Positions 47,115 to 59,095 of a stretch of DNA of 64,000 nucleotides are shown one piece after another. The first letter of the stretch is position 1, and each line of letters opens with the position of its first letter. The position numbers and the translations under genes were made by a program. Under the pieces are notes generated by a model that was not told where the DNA came from, searched no databases, and was given only the letters and a program-made list of their open reading frames with translations. This stretch comes from Kingdonia uniflora (lineage: Eukaryota > Streptophyta > Magnoliopsida > Ranunculales > Circaeasteraceae), in the NCBI GenBank assembly GCA_014058105.1, contig JACGCM010002331.1:434001-498000 (forward strand). The letters are read 5' to 3'.

Positions 47115-48480
47115 ATGGTTACTTCCAGACGACCCGCTACAGGAACCCAGCTCGATGTTTCAATGGAGCCGGGGCAACTTACGGAGTTACAGGCGAATCT
47201 CAACACCAAAACAGAGAAACGCGTCGAGTTCAAACTTCAGTTAACTAAGGATCGGGAGCTCCGTGAGAAAGAGCTCGACACAAAATTACAAGCTCGTTTG
47301 ACAGTGATCAAATAACATGAAGACTAGATGGCAACAATACAGAGTGCTCTAGAGGCTCTATAAAATACTCAGCAGGCTTCTCCAGAGGTCACGATCAGTT
47401 GCTAAAGACCTCCCGTGTTTCTGCAAAGGAGAGATTGGGACCTCGAGGAGTTGCCAGTAAAGCTATTTCCAGGAATCTACAACATGAACCACAACCCTAC
47501 ATATATTTGGGGGGTAAAGTTCAGTCTGAAGTCAGTCGAGGTCACCAAATTTCTGTCTGTCAGGAGGAAAGATAGCGACCTCAACATCAAGTTTCAGTAC
47601 GAGATCGTCTGAGTGAAGGTATGAGCACTCATCATCCACAACCTGCTTGCCCAGGGATTCAACCAACATGTCATTATGTCACAAAAGAGCATATGGACCA
47701 ACGAATTAAGGAGTTGATCGAAGCACAAGTTCTGGGTACTACCGGCGACATCACAAAACTACAAGGAAGTCTGATTGCCAAAGTACTTTCAATATGGAGA
47801 TACCAAAAGGTTTCCATACTCCAAAATTTGTAAATACAAAGGTATTGACCCGAAGGAGCATATTCAACAATACCGTGATTCATTGGGATTATACTCCAAC
47901 CTCATCCACATCCTCTGCCATCTGTTCACCATAAGTCTACAGGAGGACCCACTCCGATAGTTCCACTCTCTCCCTGAGGACTCCATATATACATTCGACC
48001 AACTGCAGAAACTGTTCATTAAGACATATGCTTACAACAGGGACAAAGAGGAGAATTTATATTCTCTTATCAGTCTTAAAAAGTCACACAGAGAGAAGCT
48101 CGAGGACTTCGCGAATAAATTTTAGAGTTCACGCGTAAAGTGGATAACCTCGATCAGAAAATAACTGTTACTGCTTTCACCAACGTGCTCTAGCTCGACT
48201 GCAAGGCCAAAAAACACCTCTTCCTCAACAAACCTGAGACCTTAGAGGATATGATCACCAAGGTCAATAGTTATGTCGACCTGGAGAGGAGGATGTCTGA
48301 GCGACAAAAATCTACTAAATCTGTCCTCTCTACCAAAGACTCATCTACAGATCGAACCACTGAACCAAAAGAGTAACAGGGAGATCAAAAGCGCACCAAA
48401 GGCAACACCAGCTACCCTCGAAAAGGAAATCCACCAAAAAAACCCATCCTCCCAAAGATGAACGTCTGAATCTCCATAAT
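47115..48480 (+). pseudogene. Tat gag
   Basis: From ATG 47115: N-terminal charged helical part (ELQANLNTKTEKRVEFKLQL), then in shifting frames the capsid (KYKGIDPKEHIQQYRDSLGL, FHSLPEDSIYTFDQLQKLFI, AYNRDKEENLYSLISLKKS, EKLEDFANKF) between about 47770 and 48125, ending with a Lys/Pro-rich tail near 48470. This is the retrotransposon gag fold (Retrotrans_gag type). It would build the particle. At least six in-frame stops. It runs without its own terminator into the protease-RT part. Confidence 0.85.
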
Positions 48481-48949
48481 TTTTCTACTACTTTTAAAGG
48501 ATAAGCTCTACCGCGTCTCTCAACCACTGGGACCAACCGATAGTCGAGTATATTGCCTGTATCACAAGGTAAACCATCATTCTACTGACAATTGTTATAC
48601 TTTACAGAGGTTTCTCGAATACATTTTTAAAGAGGGACGGATGTTCGAATATATTGTCGTCCTGAAATTATACAAAGATGGCAGTTATAAGAAGTAACTT
48701 GAAGTTATTCAGGTCAATGATCAAGCTGAGGAGAAACATCTTTACCATATACACCACAGTAAGATGATCGAAATCAATCAAATTACCAATTTTAGCAGAT
48801 CCAAGCGCAAAAGATTATCAGAGTACTGCGACCTCACTCCTCAAGATAAAAAGCCAAGCTTCTTCCAGAGTCGAGCAATCGCCGGCTCGAGATTTCCTTC
48901 GAAGATTGCGATACTAGCCATGTCAAATTTATATATCATGATGCGTTAG

Positions 48950-51350
48950 TGATAATGCTCAAAATGAAGAAGTTTGTCATGCACACGATGATGATCGATA
49001 CTGGAAGCGGTATTGAGATTCTTTTTTAGAGCACTATCGACCAAATGGGTGTGGCCAACCAAGTTATTAAGAGCGACACCGATATCAGCGGGTTCAATGG
49101 TTCCAGAGAAGAACGAGTAGGCAAGATCATCTTACCTATTACCACTGGACCAACAACCATCGATGTCGTCTTCTATATCATCAATGCCAAATCCTGTTAT
49201 CTTGGGATTATGGGCTGCTGCTGGATTCACAACATAGAAGCAATCGCTTCCACCTATCATCAGGCACTCTGGTTCAAACACGACAATGGTATCTATGAGA
49301 TTAGGGGTAGTCAGAATCTCTTTTGAGCTTGTGAAAATACCATTTCTGCTATCCTAGATACTTTTGATAGATTTACTGTATAACAATTATAGGAAGCTGA
49401 TCACCTCAGCGATCAACCTTCCACGGAGGAGCCCACAAAATATATTAACATTGATGGGCCTAACAAAGGTACTTTCATTAGTACTAAGCTGGTTCAGCAT
49501 GAAAATGATGCTCTTATTCCGTTATCACAACTAAATCGAGACATTTTTGTGTGGTCTTTCATAGAAATGCCTGGGGTCAATCTAGCCAAGGCATGTCACA
49601 AATTAGCCATTAACATCAACGCCACGATAGTCAAACAAAACAGCAACGACTGCCACCTCGTCTTTGAGATAAAGTTAATACATAGATCGTGAAATTGATC
49701 AAAGTGGGATTCATTTGAGAAGCCAAATATCCTGAATGGATATCCAACATTGTCGTTGTCCCAAAAAAGAACAGAAAAGTCTGAGTTTGCATAAATTTAA
49801 CCAATTTGAACAAACATACTCCAAATGACAGTTTTCCTCTTCCCAATATTCATCAGATCCTTGATTCTACAGCAGGCCATGACCTCATATCTATGATGGA
49901 CGCTGCTTCAGGGTATAATCAAATTCCCCTTTTGGAAGAAGATCAAGAAAAAACATTTTTCATCACTGAAAGAGGTCTTTATTGCTTCAAAGTCATGCCC
50001 TTCGGACTCAAAAATGTGGGTGCCACATATCAACGGTTGATGACTACTATATTCAAAACACATTTAGGGAAAGTCGTTGAAGTCTACATCGATGATCTCT
50101 TTTGCAAGAGTGTACAGTCAGTCAATCATATCTCAGATCTCAGCACTATATTCAACATTCTTCGTTCTTATAGGATGCGTCTCAACCCTGATAAATGTTA
50201 ATTCGGAGTACATTTTGGCCAATTTCTAGGGCACCTCATTAGCAAGAAGGGGATTGAGGCTGATCTAGATCTGATTCAGGCTATCCTCAATATGCCCTCT
50301 CCAAAAGCAATAAAAGACGTTCAGAAAATTACCTGCAAGATTGCCGCTATCAACCGTTTCATTTCTAAATCTTCAGACCGCTATCGTTGGCTATTCCTAT
50401 TACTTCGCGGTTGTACCAAACGAGGAAAGTTTAGCCAAATGCAGAGATCACATGGACACTAGAATGCGAAACAACTTTTTAGGATCACAAAACCTATTTG
50501 GGGATGTCTCCTATAATGCGCACCCCAGTAGATAATGTGGAACTGATTATCTACCTAGCAGTCACAGATACTTCCCTAAGCTCGGTTCTAATTCACCTTG
50601 AAAGGAAGATCGAGAAACCAGTTTACTTCACCAACAAAACCCTCACACCAGCGGAAACAAGGTACTCTAAAATTGAGAAAATTATTCTCACTCTTGTTTA
50701 TACTTCACAGAAACTCAAACACTACTTCCAAGCTCATTCAGTCAGAGTCATGGCAAACTACCCACTTCGAAAAGTTCTATCCAAGAAAAAAAATCAAGGA
50801 GAGTGCAACAGTGGTCAGTCAGTTTGGAAAAACATGATATCAAGTTTGAACAACGTCATTTCGAAAAGGGTCAGGCCGTTGCCAATTTTCTCGTAGATTT
50901 TCCAGTAGAGGATCCTGAATGGGAGGAGCACGACCCTGACCTTACAGAAGAAACTCTCGAAGATCTACCATCCAAACCATTTGATGAGCGAGATGAATGG
51001 ATTACATCAATGGGGTAGAGGCTTCTCATGGATAGATCAGTAGAACCCGCAGGGTCAGGAATCAAAATCGTTTTGATCGAATACGTAGATGATCGAATAC
51101 GCGGCCCTCGTTACAGATAGAATGAGCAAGTTCGAGAAAGCAACTCTCGATTATCATCCTCGAGGTAAAAATAGACACGCCGATTCCTTGGCATATCTAG
51201 CCGGGGTCTTGGGTACAAAAGCTCGATATCTCCAGATCAAAATCCTTTCAACCCCTAGCATTGATCGCATTTTTGTATGCGCAATCAACACTGGGGGAGA
51301 TAAAGGGGGAGATGAAAATTGGCAAGTCTTTCTTATCCTACCTCGGTGTT
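48950..51350 (+). pseudogene. Tat protease, reverse transcriptase and RNase H
   Basis: Protease: KKFVMHTMMIDTGSGIEILF (DTGS catalytic loop near 48998) and NAKSCYLGIMG. RT: NKHTPNDSFPLPNIHQILDS, ISMMDAASGYNQIPLLEEDQ, GLYCFKVMPFGLKNVGATYQ and the catalytic VEVYIDDLFCKS (YIDD near 50088). First RNase H follows (PVYFTNKTLTPAETRYSKIE, 50620). The second, archaeal-type RNase H has only its first strand (RLLMDRSVEPAGSGIKIVLI, 51020) and last part (DYHPRGKNRHADSLAYLAGV, 51140); the middle is gone. Frames shift several times and stops are frequent, so no enzyme can be made. Confidence 0.88.
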
Positions 51351-51440
51351 AATAACAGTTGCAACGGACCACTCCCAACAGATCCAAAAGAGCACCGACA
51401 GCTGATCAATAACTCTAAGCACTATACTAATTAAAATGGT

Positions 51441-52564
51441 GTGCTATATGATCTTTCCATCACGGGGCCATATCTCAAGTGCCTCTCCAAACTAAAAGCA
51501 GATGAAATGCTCCATAAATTACATGAAGGGATTTGTGGCTCCCATGCCGTAGGTCGATCACTAGCAAACACAACTATTACACAAGGAGTATTCTGGCCCG
51601 GCATGCGCAAACAAGCAGATGAGTACTCACGCAGATGTGACACCTGCCAAAGACATGGACATATGATACGCTCCCCTGCGCTCAAACTCTATGCAAGCAA
51701 GGTGTTATGGCCATTTAAAAGATGGGCATTTGATCTCATCGGCAAATTCCCTAACTCTCCAGGTAACCGCCGTCACCTACTTATAGCTACCGATTATTTT
51801 ACAAAATGGGTAGAAGCAGTTCCACTATGTCAAACCAGAGAAAAAGAGGTCATCTCTTTTATCTGGGAATGCATCATCACTCAGTTTGGGAGCCCCCACC
51901 TAATTTGTATCGATAACGGGCCCCAATTTGTTGGAGAAAAAATCGTGACCTTCCTCAACCAATTCAATATCATTTACTCACCATCTAATCCTTACTATCC
52001 TCAAGGCAATGGCCAAACTGAAATTACCAAAAAAACCATCGTGGATGGACTCAAAAAATAGCTTCACTCGTAGAAAAAAGGGAATTGGGTTCAAGAACTA
52101 CCTCATGTCCTATGGGCATATCGTACCATTCCCAGATAGTCAACAGGATGCACCCCATTCCTCCTTGCCTATGACACTGAGGCCGTCATTCCTTCTGAAT
52201 ACTATCATCCAGTTCGAGATCATGAGCTGACTGACAAGGAAAATGAGTTTAAATTGGCTTGCAACCTTAATATGATCGATGAAACCAGGGAACGCGCCAT
52301 TGCCTAGGTTGATATCATCATATACTAGCCAGGTTGTACAACAGCCGAGTCAGAAACTGTAACTTTCAAATCGATGATCTTATCCTCAGAGAGATTCCTC
52401 ATCATCGCAAAGAGCCTCATGCTGGAAAATTAGCCGACAATTGGGAGGGTATATTCATTATCACAGGTCTCTCAGGTCTAGGATCATATTATCTCATGAT
52501 AGAAGAGGGAATCCCCATTTCAAATCCTTGGAGCACTAGGCGACTGAAATGGTACTATCGTTAA
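51441..52564 (+). pseudogene. Tat integrase
   Basis: The longest intact piece of this pol, 206 codons open from 51441. Zinc-binding HHCC: HKLHEGICGSHAVGRSL and CDTCQRHGHM. Catalytic triad: RWAFDLIGKF (Asp), LICIDNGPQFVGE (Asp) and NPYYPQGNGQTEITKK (Glu). After a frameshift near 52030 the C-terminal DNA-binding part follows to 52564 (AGKLADNWEGIFIITGLSG, NPWSTRRLKWYYR). It would insert the DNA copy. A TAA after WYYR ends it. The C-terminal tail is the same as the fragment at 63250-63417. Confidence 0.9.
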
Positions 52565-53404
52565 GCGTCTTACTATTCCATTTCCGTTTCTCACTTTTGA
52601 TTTTTGTTTTCTCAATTCCAAAAGTGAGATTTTCATTTCCGTCCAATGTAAATATTGAACTGATCAATGAAACTTCTAAGTTTTTCACAACATCTCTCTA
52701 CTTACGTAGATTCTACCACATTTTGTAGATTAAAGCATAAATAATACTAGCTTTTAATCGATCTTATGCCAGTTAAATTAAGGATAACACTTGGTTTGGC
52801 TGACTTTACTAAATTTCATCTACTTCAACTTGTTTTATATCAAAGACTCCACAAAACATGAGATAAGGCAACGGTAATACTAGCCTTCATCTATTTCAAC
52901 TTGTTTGGGACATTATACCAGTTAAATCAAGGATAACACTTGGTTTAGCTGACTCTACTAAATCTCTGTGATTGAAAAAAATGTAAAAACTTGTTTCATA
53001 TCAACGACTCTAGCAGGTATAAGATAAGGCAAAGATAATACTAGCCTTCATCTCTTTCAATATGTCTGCAGCATTACTACTGTTAAATCATGATTCACTT
53101 GGTTTGGCTAACTCAACCTATTTCTGCGATTAGAACAAATGTAAAAACTTGTTTTATATCAAAGACCCCCCCAGACATAATATAGGGCAAATGTCATACT
53201 AGCTTTCATCTATTTTAATATGTCTGCGACAGATACTATTTATTTTCAGGTCACATTATAATGGATTATTTTCTTTTACTGGGATGTCAACCATATTTTT
53301 CCCTTCAGCAGGAGGTTGATCAGAATTTAATTTGCAAGTTGCAGCAACCCTGCCCCTCTCTATCAGATCAGCAAGTCGAGGGCCTAAATTCATTTCCATG
53401 AAGG
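52565..53404. repeat. noncoding spacer with direct repeats in the Tat element
   Basis: Three or four loose copies of a roughly 120-bp unit (ACACTTGGTTTGGCTGACT, AAAAACTTGTTTYATATCAA, ATAAGGCAA, ATACTAGCCTTCATCT) between about 52740 and 53230. Lies between integrase and the antisense frame. Confidence 0.75.
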
Positions 53405-54620
53405 CCATCAGTTCCATAGATCTATATTAACTCTATAAATGCATCCCTTGTCAGACAAACTCTTGAACAAGGTATCTCGTTTTAACTCAAGTCTTTTTAC
53501 TTCCTCAACAAAATACGTAACGATCAACTTTAATAGGTCTGCGCGTGACGCATGAGCTACACCGATCCTTGAAAAGTAAGATCTCACCTTCTCGAGGCGT
53601 GACTCCAAAGTCATGTACAGTTTCTTATGATGTGCCATTTCCATTTCTGTCTGAGCATCAAAAGCTATAGTCTCTTCCAATTTTTGGACAAATTTCACTG
53701 ATTCAGCCTGTTTAATGGCCTCTAGGTCCACCACCTGGGCTCAAAGTCTCTCGATTTTTGTATTCAAATCTTTTATGGCCAAAGTATCCCTTAACAAATC
53801 ATCTTTTTTCTTCATCAGAATTTCCTTCACCCTGATTTCCCCTTCCAAGACCTTCTCCTTGACAGAAGCAACATCCAACTTGTACTGGCATTCCCTTAAG
53901 TTTACATTCCCTTTCTGCACATGCCCCTCAATTTGAGTTACGTTACCTTCCAACTCTCTAATTCGACCTGACAGGCTAACTACATCCCCTTGGACTAGAG
54001 AAACTTCAACATTATTTTTACTCATCCCAGAGCCCTCTCTAGCCTCGACTTTCTTGACACGCGCGTTACTTACGCCAATTTGGTCTTCAATAATTCCACC
54101 CTCTTATTTAACTCGTCACACCTCCGATATATCCCCAAAAATTCCATATCCTTGACGGGTAGGGCTATATGCAAATGTTCGGCTGTAGCTTCCGTGGCAG
54201 ATAGATTTTCTCGAGCCACCTTCAATTTATTATCTTTTTCAATAATTTTTTGCTTCAGTCATTCCAGTTCATTTCTATAATTCTGAAGATCAGCTCGAGA
54301 TAGTCCCTCTGATCTTTATAGCGTATGAATTCGGTATTGAGCCATTTCAGCTTGCCCCTTAACCATCAACGTGTCAATTCGACTTTAAAGCTTTGTGGCG
54401 TGTTATTTTATCTCCGCAAGCTCTTTTAGCCCCTTGGCAATTTCGGCATCCTTCTCCTCGATCTTGCGAGTGAGGTTGACTAAAGTCTAGGACGCCTCAA
54501 CAAATTTAAAATGCACCTTTACATGCTGGTCTTCTCTGTTGTCATTTACCTCCCTCACTCAATCCATCTCCTCCGCAAATTCTTGGTTACATTGGAGCAC
54601 CTCATCTTCTCGCGAGCGAA
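53405..54620 (-). pseudogene. antisense coiled-coil frame of the Tat element
   Basis: Minus strand, from about 54620 down to 53405. Two longer open parts, 53741-54025 and 53408-53734, plus degraded ones upstream, all rich in Glu, Lys, Leu, Ala and heptad-like (SLSGRIRELEGNVTQIEGHV, ILMKKKDDLLRDTLAIKDLN, SVKFVQKLEETIAFDAQ, ESRLEKVRSYFSRIGVAHAS). A long coiled coil with no enzyme motif. The end piece (RSYFSRIGVAHASRADLLKL) looks more globular. Function unknown; such frames are a Tat-lineage trait and recur in the other two Tat copies of this window. Confidence 0.7.
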
Positions 54621-54699
54621 CTGAATCCAATTCGACCTGTACAACTATAGATACATTATACACAACTCGATTCAGAACACCCATCAACATGATATATAT

Positions 54700-56309
54700 C
54701 TCATTTCTAAAAAGATATATAATTTCTAACATCTACTGTACTCAACTACTTTGAGACTTAAAGGTCGAGGTACAATCTCAGATTGGTGCTCCATGACATG
54801 TATTTCGAAGTCTGAGGTACATGTTTTCTATATGCTACTTTATCTACATACTTTGAATTTTCCTATGCACTATATTAGTATTATTTTCAAGTCAAGCTAA
54901 TTTTTTTAAGATTTATTCTTCTATCGACCTCTATAAGCTCGAATTTTTGCATTACAGATTTCCTATAATTTTTATCTCCCACATTTCTAACACGCAGACT
55001 TATCATACTTACAACAACACATACATTTTTTCAACTTATTAATCTCAGTTCGATTGCTGCAATAATAATACTTTTGGTACTCATAAACTTCAATTCATGT
55101 CATGCATCCTTTAAACATTTCAGTTCGATTCTCTGAGCTATTTTCTATCTACATAAACATAAGTAATTGAATGATAAATAATATTCATGCAAATAAAATT
55201 ATACTTGATTTTATAGATAAAAAGTCTTTCAGTAATCGATCTGAGGTATATTATAGAACCCTAATCAGTCTAGAACCCAACTTCAGGTATTTTACAGATA
55301 ATAAGTTTTCCAGTGCTTTTTCAAGTAGCAGGTCATTCAGGCACTCTGACACATCAAATCCTTTAGTTCGTCCTGCTTCAGTGATCTTTCACCCTGATGT
55401 AAAGCAGAAATTTAAAACAATACTAAACTTCCCTCACATGAGTTTGGTCGAAGTCTAGTCGAACTTCAAATGGAAACTATGCAAGCAGTAGACTCAGTGC
55501 TGGCCCCAACTCTTTAAACTGAAGGTCTTCTGAGTGCCAAAACGTGATAGAAATGTAGAAGCAAACTCCCACTTCTCATCTTACTCCTCCACTACCATCA
55601 CCGCCTCTCCTATAACCACTACCCCCGAAGAGTTGGTAGAGATGAAGAGGGCCCGACCTTAGATTCCATGGTAATACAAGAAATTAACACAACTACCCGG
55701 CAGTTATGCCTATTCCTGCATATGAAGCCCCAACCTTGTCCTCCGCAAGAGTACGAAGACAAGCCCAACGTTCCTTGCCTGTCAAGACGACGACATGAAA
55801 CCTCCACTTACAGTAGAATTTCTCCTCAGCTTCAACCGCTTTGTCTTCCGACATGCCTTGATAATTTAGAGGAATAGGTGCAGGTATCTACATCTCTAAG
55901 GACTGGTCACCAAAGTATTTCAACTTTAACCTCTGTATTTCAGACACAATCCTCTCTTCGAGGACCATCCTCCGTGTCTTCACCATTTTTAATAGTCCAG
56001 AAAATTTGACAAATTACAAACGTACTCTGCTTCAAGGATTCGATACATGTACTATTTATATAACCCTATATTTATTGTACAGGTACATTTTACCAAGCAT
56101 CATCATTCATTATAGACACAACTTTTCAAAATCATAACCGTCACATACATCAGCATCCACATCCTCATTAAATACATATCATTTCCCTATAACCCGCATA
56201 ACTTCCACACAGTCAAAGCCACCATTACTCTATTTCAATTATCAAGAACTTTAACCCAAATACCTATTACAACAGATCATTTCTCAACCAAAGCCACTCG
56301 TGACTTTGG
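54700..56309. other. noncoding or unreadable part of the Tat element
   Basis: AT-rich sequence and weak short frames on both strands (for example 55619-55877), none recognisable. It is the place for the antisense gene's promoter and leader, if any. Confidence 0.5.
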
Positions 56310-56324
56310 TTGCGAGGGGGCGAT
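56310..56324 (+). other. polypurine tract of the Tat element
   Basis: TTGCGAGGGGGCGAT just before the 3' LTR; the purine run GAGGGGG is the likely plus-strand primer. Confidence 0.8.
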
Positions 56325-56935
56325 TGTAGAGACCTATCCCTCAATCTCACCTAAAGTCGAGCTGTCGCCAATTCAAATCACCTCCATCTCAGACTCATAC
56401 CTTTTTAACATAACTTTCCCAGTCAACATTCCAACCTACCCCATGAACTGGTTAAGAACGTGGGCCAAACTTAAATCGAAAAGCCTTATCCAGTCAAAGA
56501 CACCTGTCTCTCATGAACTTGTCAGTTACTCAGTCAACCGCCATTAACCACGTTGTTCGGAAAATGTGCTCCGATACGATGAAGAGCTGCAGAGAAGGCC
56601 TATATAAAGGAAAAGTTCTAGAAGAGACAGGGACCATAAAAATTGCACAAGAGATCATCAAGAAACTACTTATTCTAGATTTTCAGCAATATTCAAACTT
56701 CTTCGTTAGAAGGTTCAAGCATTTCTATATCTAGAGATCATTTGTAATAAGATATCTGCCTCAAGCAATAAATATACTTTTACAAAAATCCTCCACTCGA
56801 GGTCATAGTTTTTTACCTATTCTTATGTTTTCCACGCTAAAATCTCCTGTATTATTTCTTACTTTCCATTAGAATATTGTTACAGGTTCATTGGTGTAAT
56901 AGTGAATTCTAAGCTTACTGAATTTGGCCATTACA
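56325..56935 (+). repeat. 3' LTR of the Tat element
   Basis: TGTAGAGACC...GGCCATTACA, 611 bp, aligned with the 622-bp 5' LTR. TATA-like CTATATAAAGG near 56600. Confidence 0.93.
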
Positions 56936-57619
56936 ACTGCTATGAATGATAACTTTCCGGACTACCATGTGTGCATGTTATTAGTACTATACTCCCTTAT
57001 GGGTGGCCATGGGTTAAGTAAGTAAAGTATTTTTTGGTTAATAATCTAAATGTTTACAAAGTTGTGTCTCTAATTTTTTAAAATAATTTTTTTTTTATGG
57101 ATGGCTAATATCTATATTTCTTATTTTCACAAAGTTGCTTCATATGTCCAAACATATAAAAATGCCATATATCCTGTAGTTGATGGATCAGAATGGGAGA
57201 AAGTTTGTATTTGAACACGAGTGTATCTGAGTTGATATTTGATATGTTTGCTTATTTTTGTATTATATGCAGCCTACAAACTATTTTCTACCTCCCCTAT
57301 TATTAAGAGGGGTTGGGAGACCTAGAAAACCAAGAATCCCTGATCCAGATGAAGAAAAGAGGCAGAAGAGATGTAAAAAATGTGGTAGCTATGGTCATAA
57401 CAAGAGAACTTGTAAGGGTACACCAGCAACACCAAGGCCAAGAGTGGCAATAGCACCTAAGAGGGTAGATACAAATGTTAGCATAGCACGACATATGTGC
57501 ATTGTTGGTTTGCCACCTATAACACCAAATATGAGAGGGAGGGAAAGTGGTGGTATAGGTGATGGTGGTAGGAGATCTTCTAGGGGTACAAGGAAAACTC
57601 AAGATACTGAAGCCCCAAG

Positions 57620-58269
57620 GCCAACTCAAGCAAGTTAAGCCCCAAGGCAAACTAGGGCATCAAGACAACAAGTTCAAGCCCAAAAGCAAACACAATCAAG
57701 GCAAACTCAAAGCCAAACTCAAGCTACTGGGCCTAAGGAAAAGTTAAACAAGGCAAACTCAAGCTACTGATGCCCCAAGGTAAACTAGAGCAAGTCAAGC
57801 CCAATAGAAATATTAAGCTACTGATGCCCCAAGGAAAACTAGAGTAAGTTAAGCTCAAAGCCAGTCTCAAGCTATTGATGCCCCAAGTGAAACTAGATCA
57901 AGTCAAGCCCAATGGCAGTCTCAAGCTATTGAATCCCCAAGACAAACTAGGGCAAGTCAAGCTCAAAGCCAGTCTCAAGCTACTGAAGCCCCAAGTCAAG
58001 CCCAAAGGCAATTTCAAGCTACGCAAGCCCCAAGGTAGAATCAAGCAAGTCAAGCCCAAAGGTAGTCTCAAGCTACTCAAACTCCAATGAAGAGTCAAGA
58101 AAGTCAAGCCCAAAGGCAGTCTCAATCTACTCAAAGAAAAACTAGGGCATCAATATGGCAAGCTCACGCCCCAAGGAAAACTAGGGCATCAATACAACAA
58201 TCTCAAGCCCCAAGCTCTAACCCTTACAAGAAAGGTTATCAATCTCCTGGAAAGAATTGGAAAGTGTGA
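57620..58269 (+). repeat. repetitive Gln/Ser-rich tail of the MULE transposase
   Basis: Tandem, diverged units built from GCCCCAAGG, AAACTAGGGCAAG, TCAAGCCCAAAGGCAG and TCTCAAGCTACTGA. In the main frame this gives runs of Ser-Gln-Ala-Gln-like residues; frameshifts and stops have entered. About a dozen partial copies. Confidence 0.8.
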
Positions 58270-58589
58270 CAGTGTGACTTAATTTAGAAATATTTAACTG
58301 CATGTTAAAAAGTATATTCGTTTGGCTATGTAGACTAAATATATTTGTTGTTTGTTAGACTGGAAATGTTAACAGGTACTCTATCAACTGAATGTTTTTT
58401 TCCTGAATGTTAACAGGTACTCTATGTTCTTTATTTGTTTTTGCCCCAATTTTTTTCATGAATGTTTATTGTTTGTATATTTTGTAACTTAACAGGTACT
58501 CACTCTATTACATGCCTGTGCTTGTTTGTTGTTGTTTGTCTATTACATATCTAAAAATTTACAAGTACTCAAAGGCAAAGTTATACTGG

Positions 58590-58830
58590 TCTAAAATGTG
58601 CAGAATGTACTCACAATGGTCTTCTGACTGGTTTGAAATGTGCAGAAGGTATGGGGAAATGTTTAACTGGTATGACTAGTACTCACAAAGTCAAACTGAA
58701 ATGTGCAAAATGTCACTATGGTTTAAAATGTGTAGGTGTAGAGGTACTAGTGATCTAAAATGTGTAGGTACTAGTAATCTAAAATGTACAGGTATTAGTG
58801 ATCTAAAATATACGGGTACTCATTTTTGGT
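58590..58830. repeat. minisatellite with GTCTAAAATGTGCAG-like unit
   Basis: Units of roughly 25-45 bp around AAAATGTGYAG and GGTACTAGTGATC recur seven or more times and become more regular towards 58740-58820. Confidence 0.7.
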
Positions 58831-59095
58831 AACTGTTAACAATAAAATGGCAAGTTCATCATCTCTATGCGTACCTGTTAACAAAAAAAATGGTAGTTCT
58901 ACAAAAGAGAAAGGCAGTTCCACAATACAAAGAGATATGTAAAAAAGAAATTGCATTTCCATTGATTCACAACCACCACCACAAAACAAAAACTAAAAGA
59001 GAAACTAAACATAAACAAAAACACTTTCTAGGATCCCAAACAAAAAATAAAAACATCTCTACATCCCAAAAAGAAAAAGGATCCCAAAAGAGAAC

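Larger units (their letters stand above)
46421..56935 (+). mobile_element. full-length Tat-type Ty3/gypsy retrotransposon
   Basis: Two LTRs (46421-47042 and 56325-56935), a perfect ACTGC target duplication (46416-46420 and 56936-56940), a primer-binding site, purine tract GCGAGGGGG, gag-pol on plus in the order gag, protease, RT, RNase H, integrase, and an antisense coiled-coil frame between pol and the 3' LTR. The last point and a second, archaeal-type RNase H remnant mark the Tat lineage. Length 10,515 bp. The LTRs differ at many positions by eye and pol has numerous stops, so insertion is not recent. Confidence 0.92.
43890..58269 (+). pseudogene. MuDR/mudrA-like transposase, interrupted and degraded
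   Basis: Pieces in order on the plus strand: an N-terminal VIIHWGG patch (43910), acidic linker (about 44270-44700), DNA-binding MuDR block (FSMRKSSNLIHTCSG, WVAKEVEETIRTM, 45130-45250), catalytic DDE core (RPVLGLDGYFLKGKYGG, IALDANNGAFPIVAYLCRSE, LTFISDRQKGLINVVATLFP, HANHRFCVRHMYKN, 45520-45840), helical linker (HITNNFSESFN), intron at about 46174-46261, then SWIM zinc finger start HECDC at 46420. The Tat element breaks it there; it resumes at 56938 with the CVH half. Beyond are GRPRKPRIPDPDEEK and a zinc knuckle CKKCGSYGHNKRTC (57380) and a repetitive Gln/Ser-rich tail. Stops are many. The G run at 45566 shifts the frame. Confidence 0.9.

Noticed and set aside
57303..57650. 115-codon minus-strand frame
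   Set aside because: Antisense of the MULE transposase C-terminus with its zinc knuckle.
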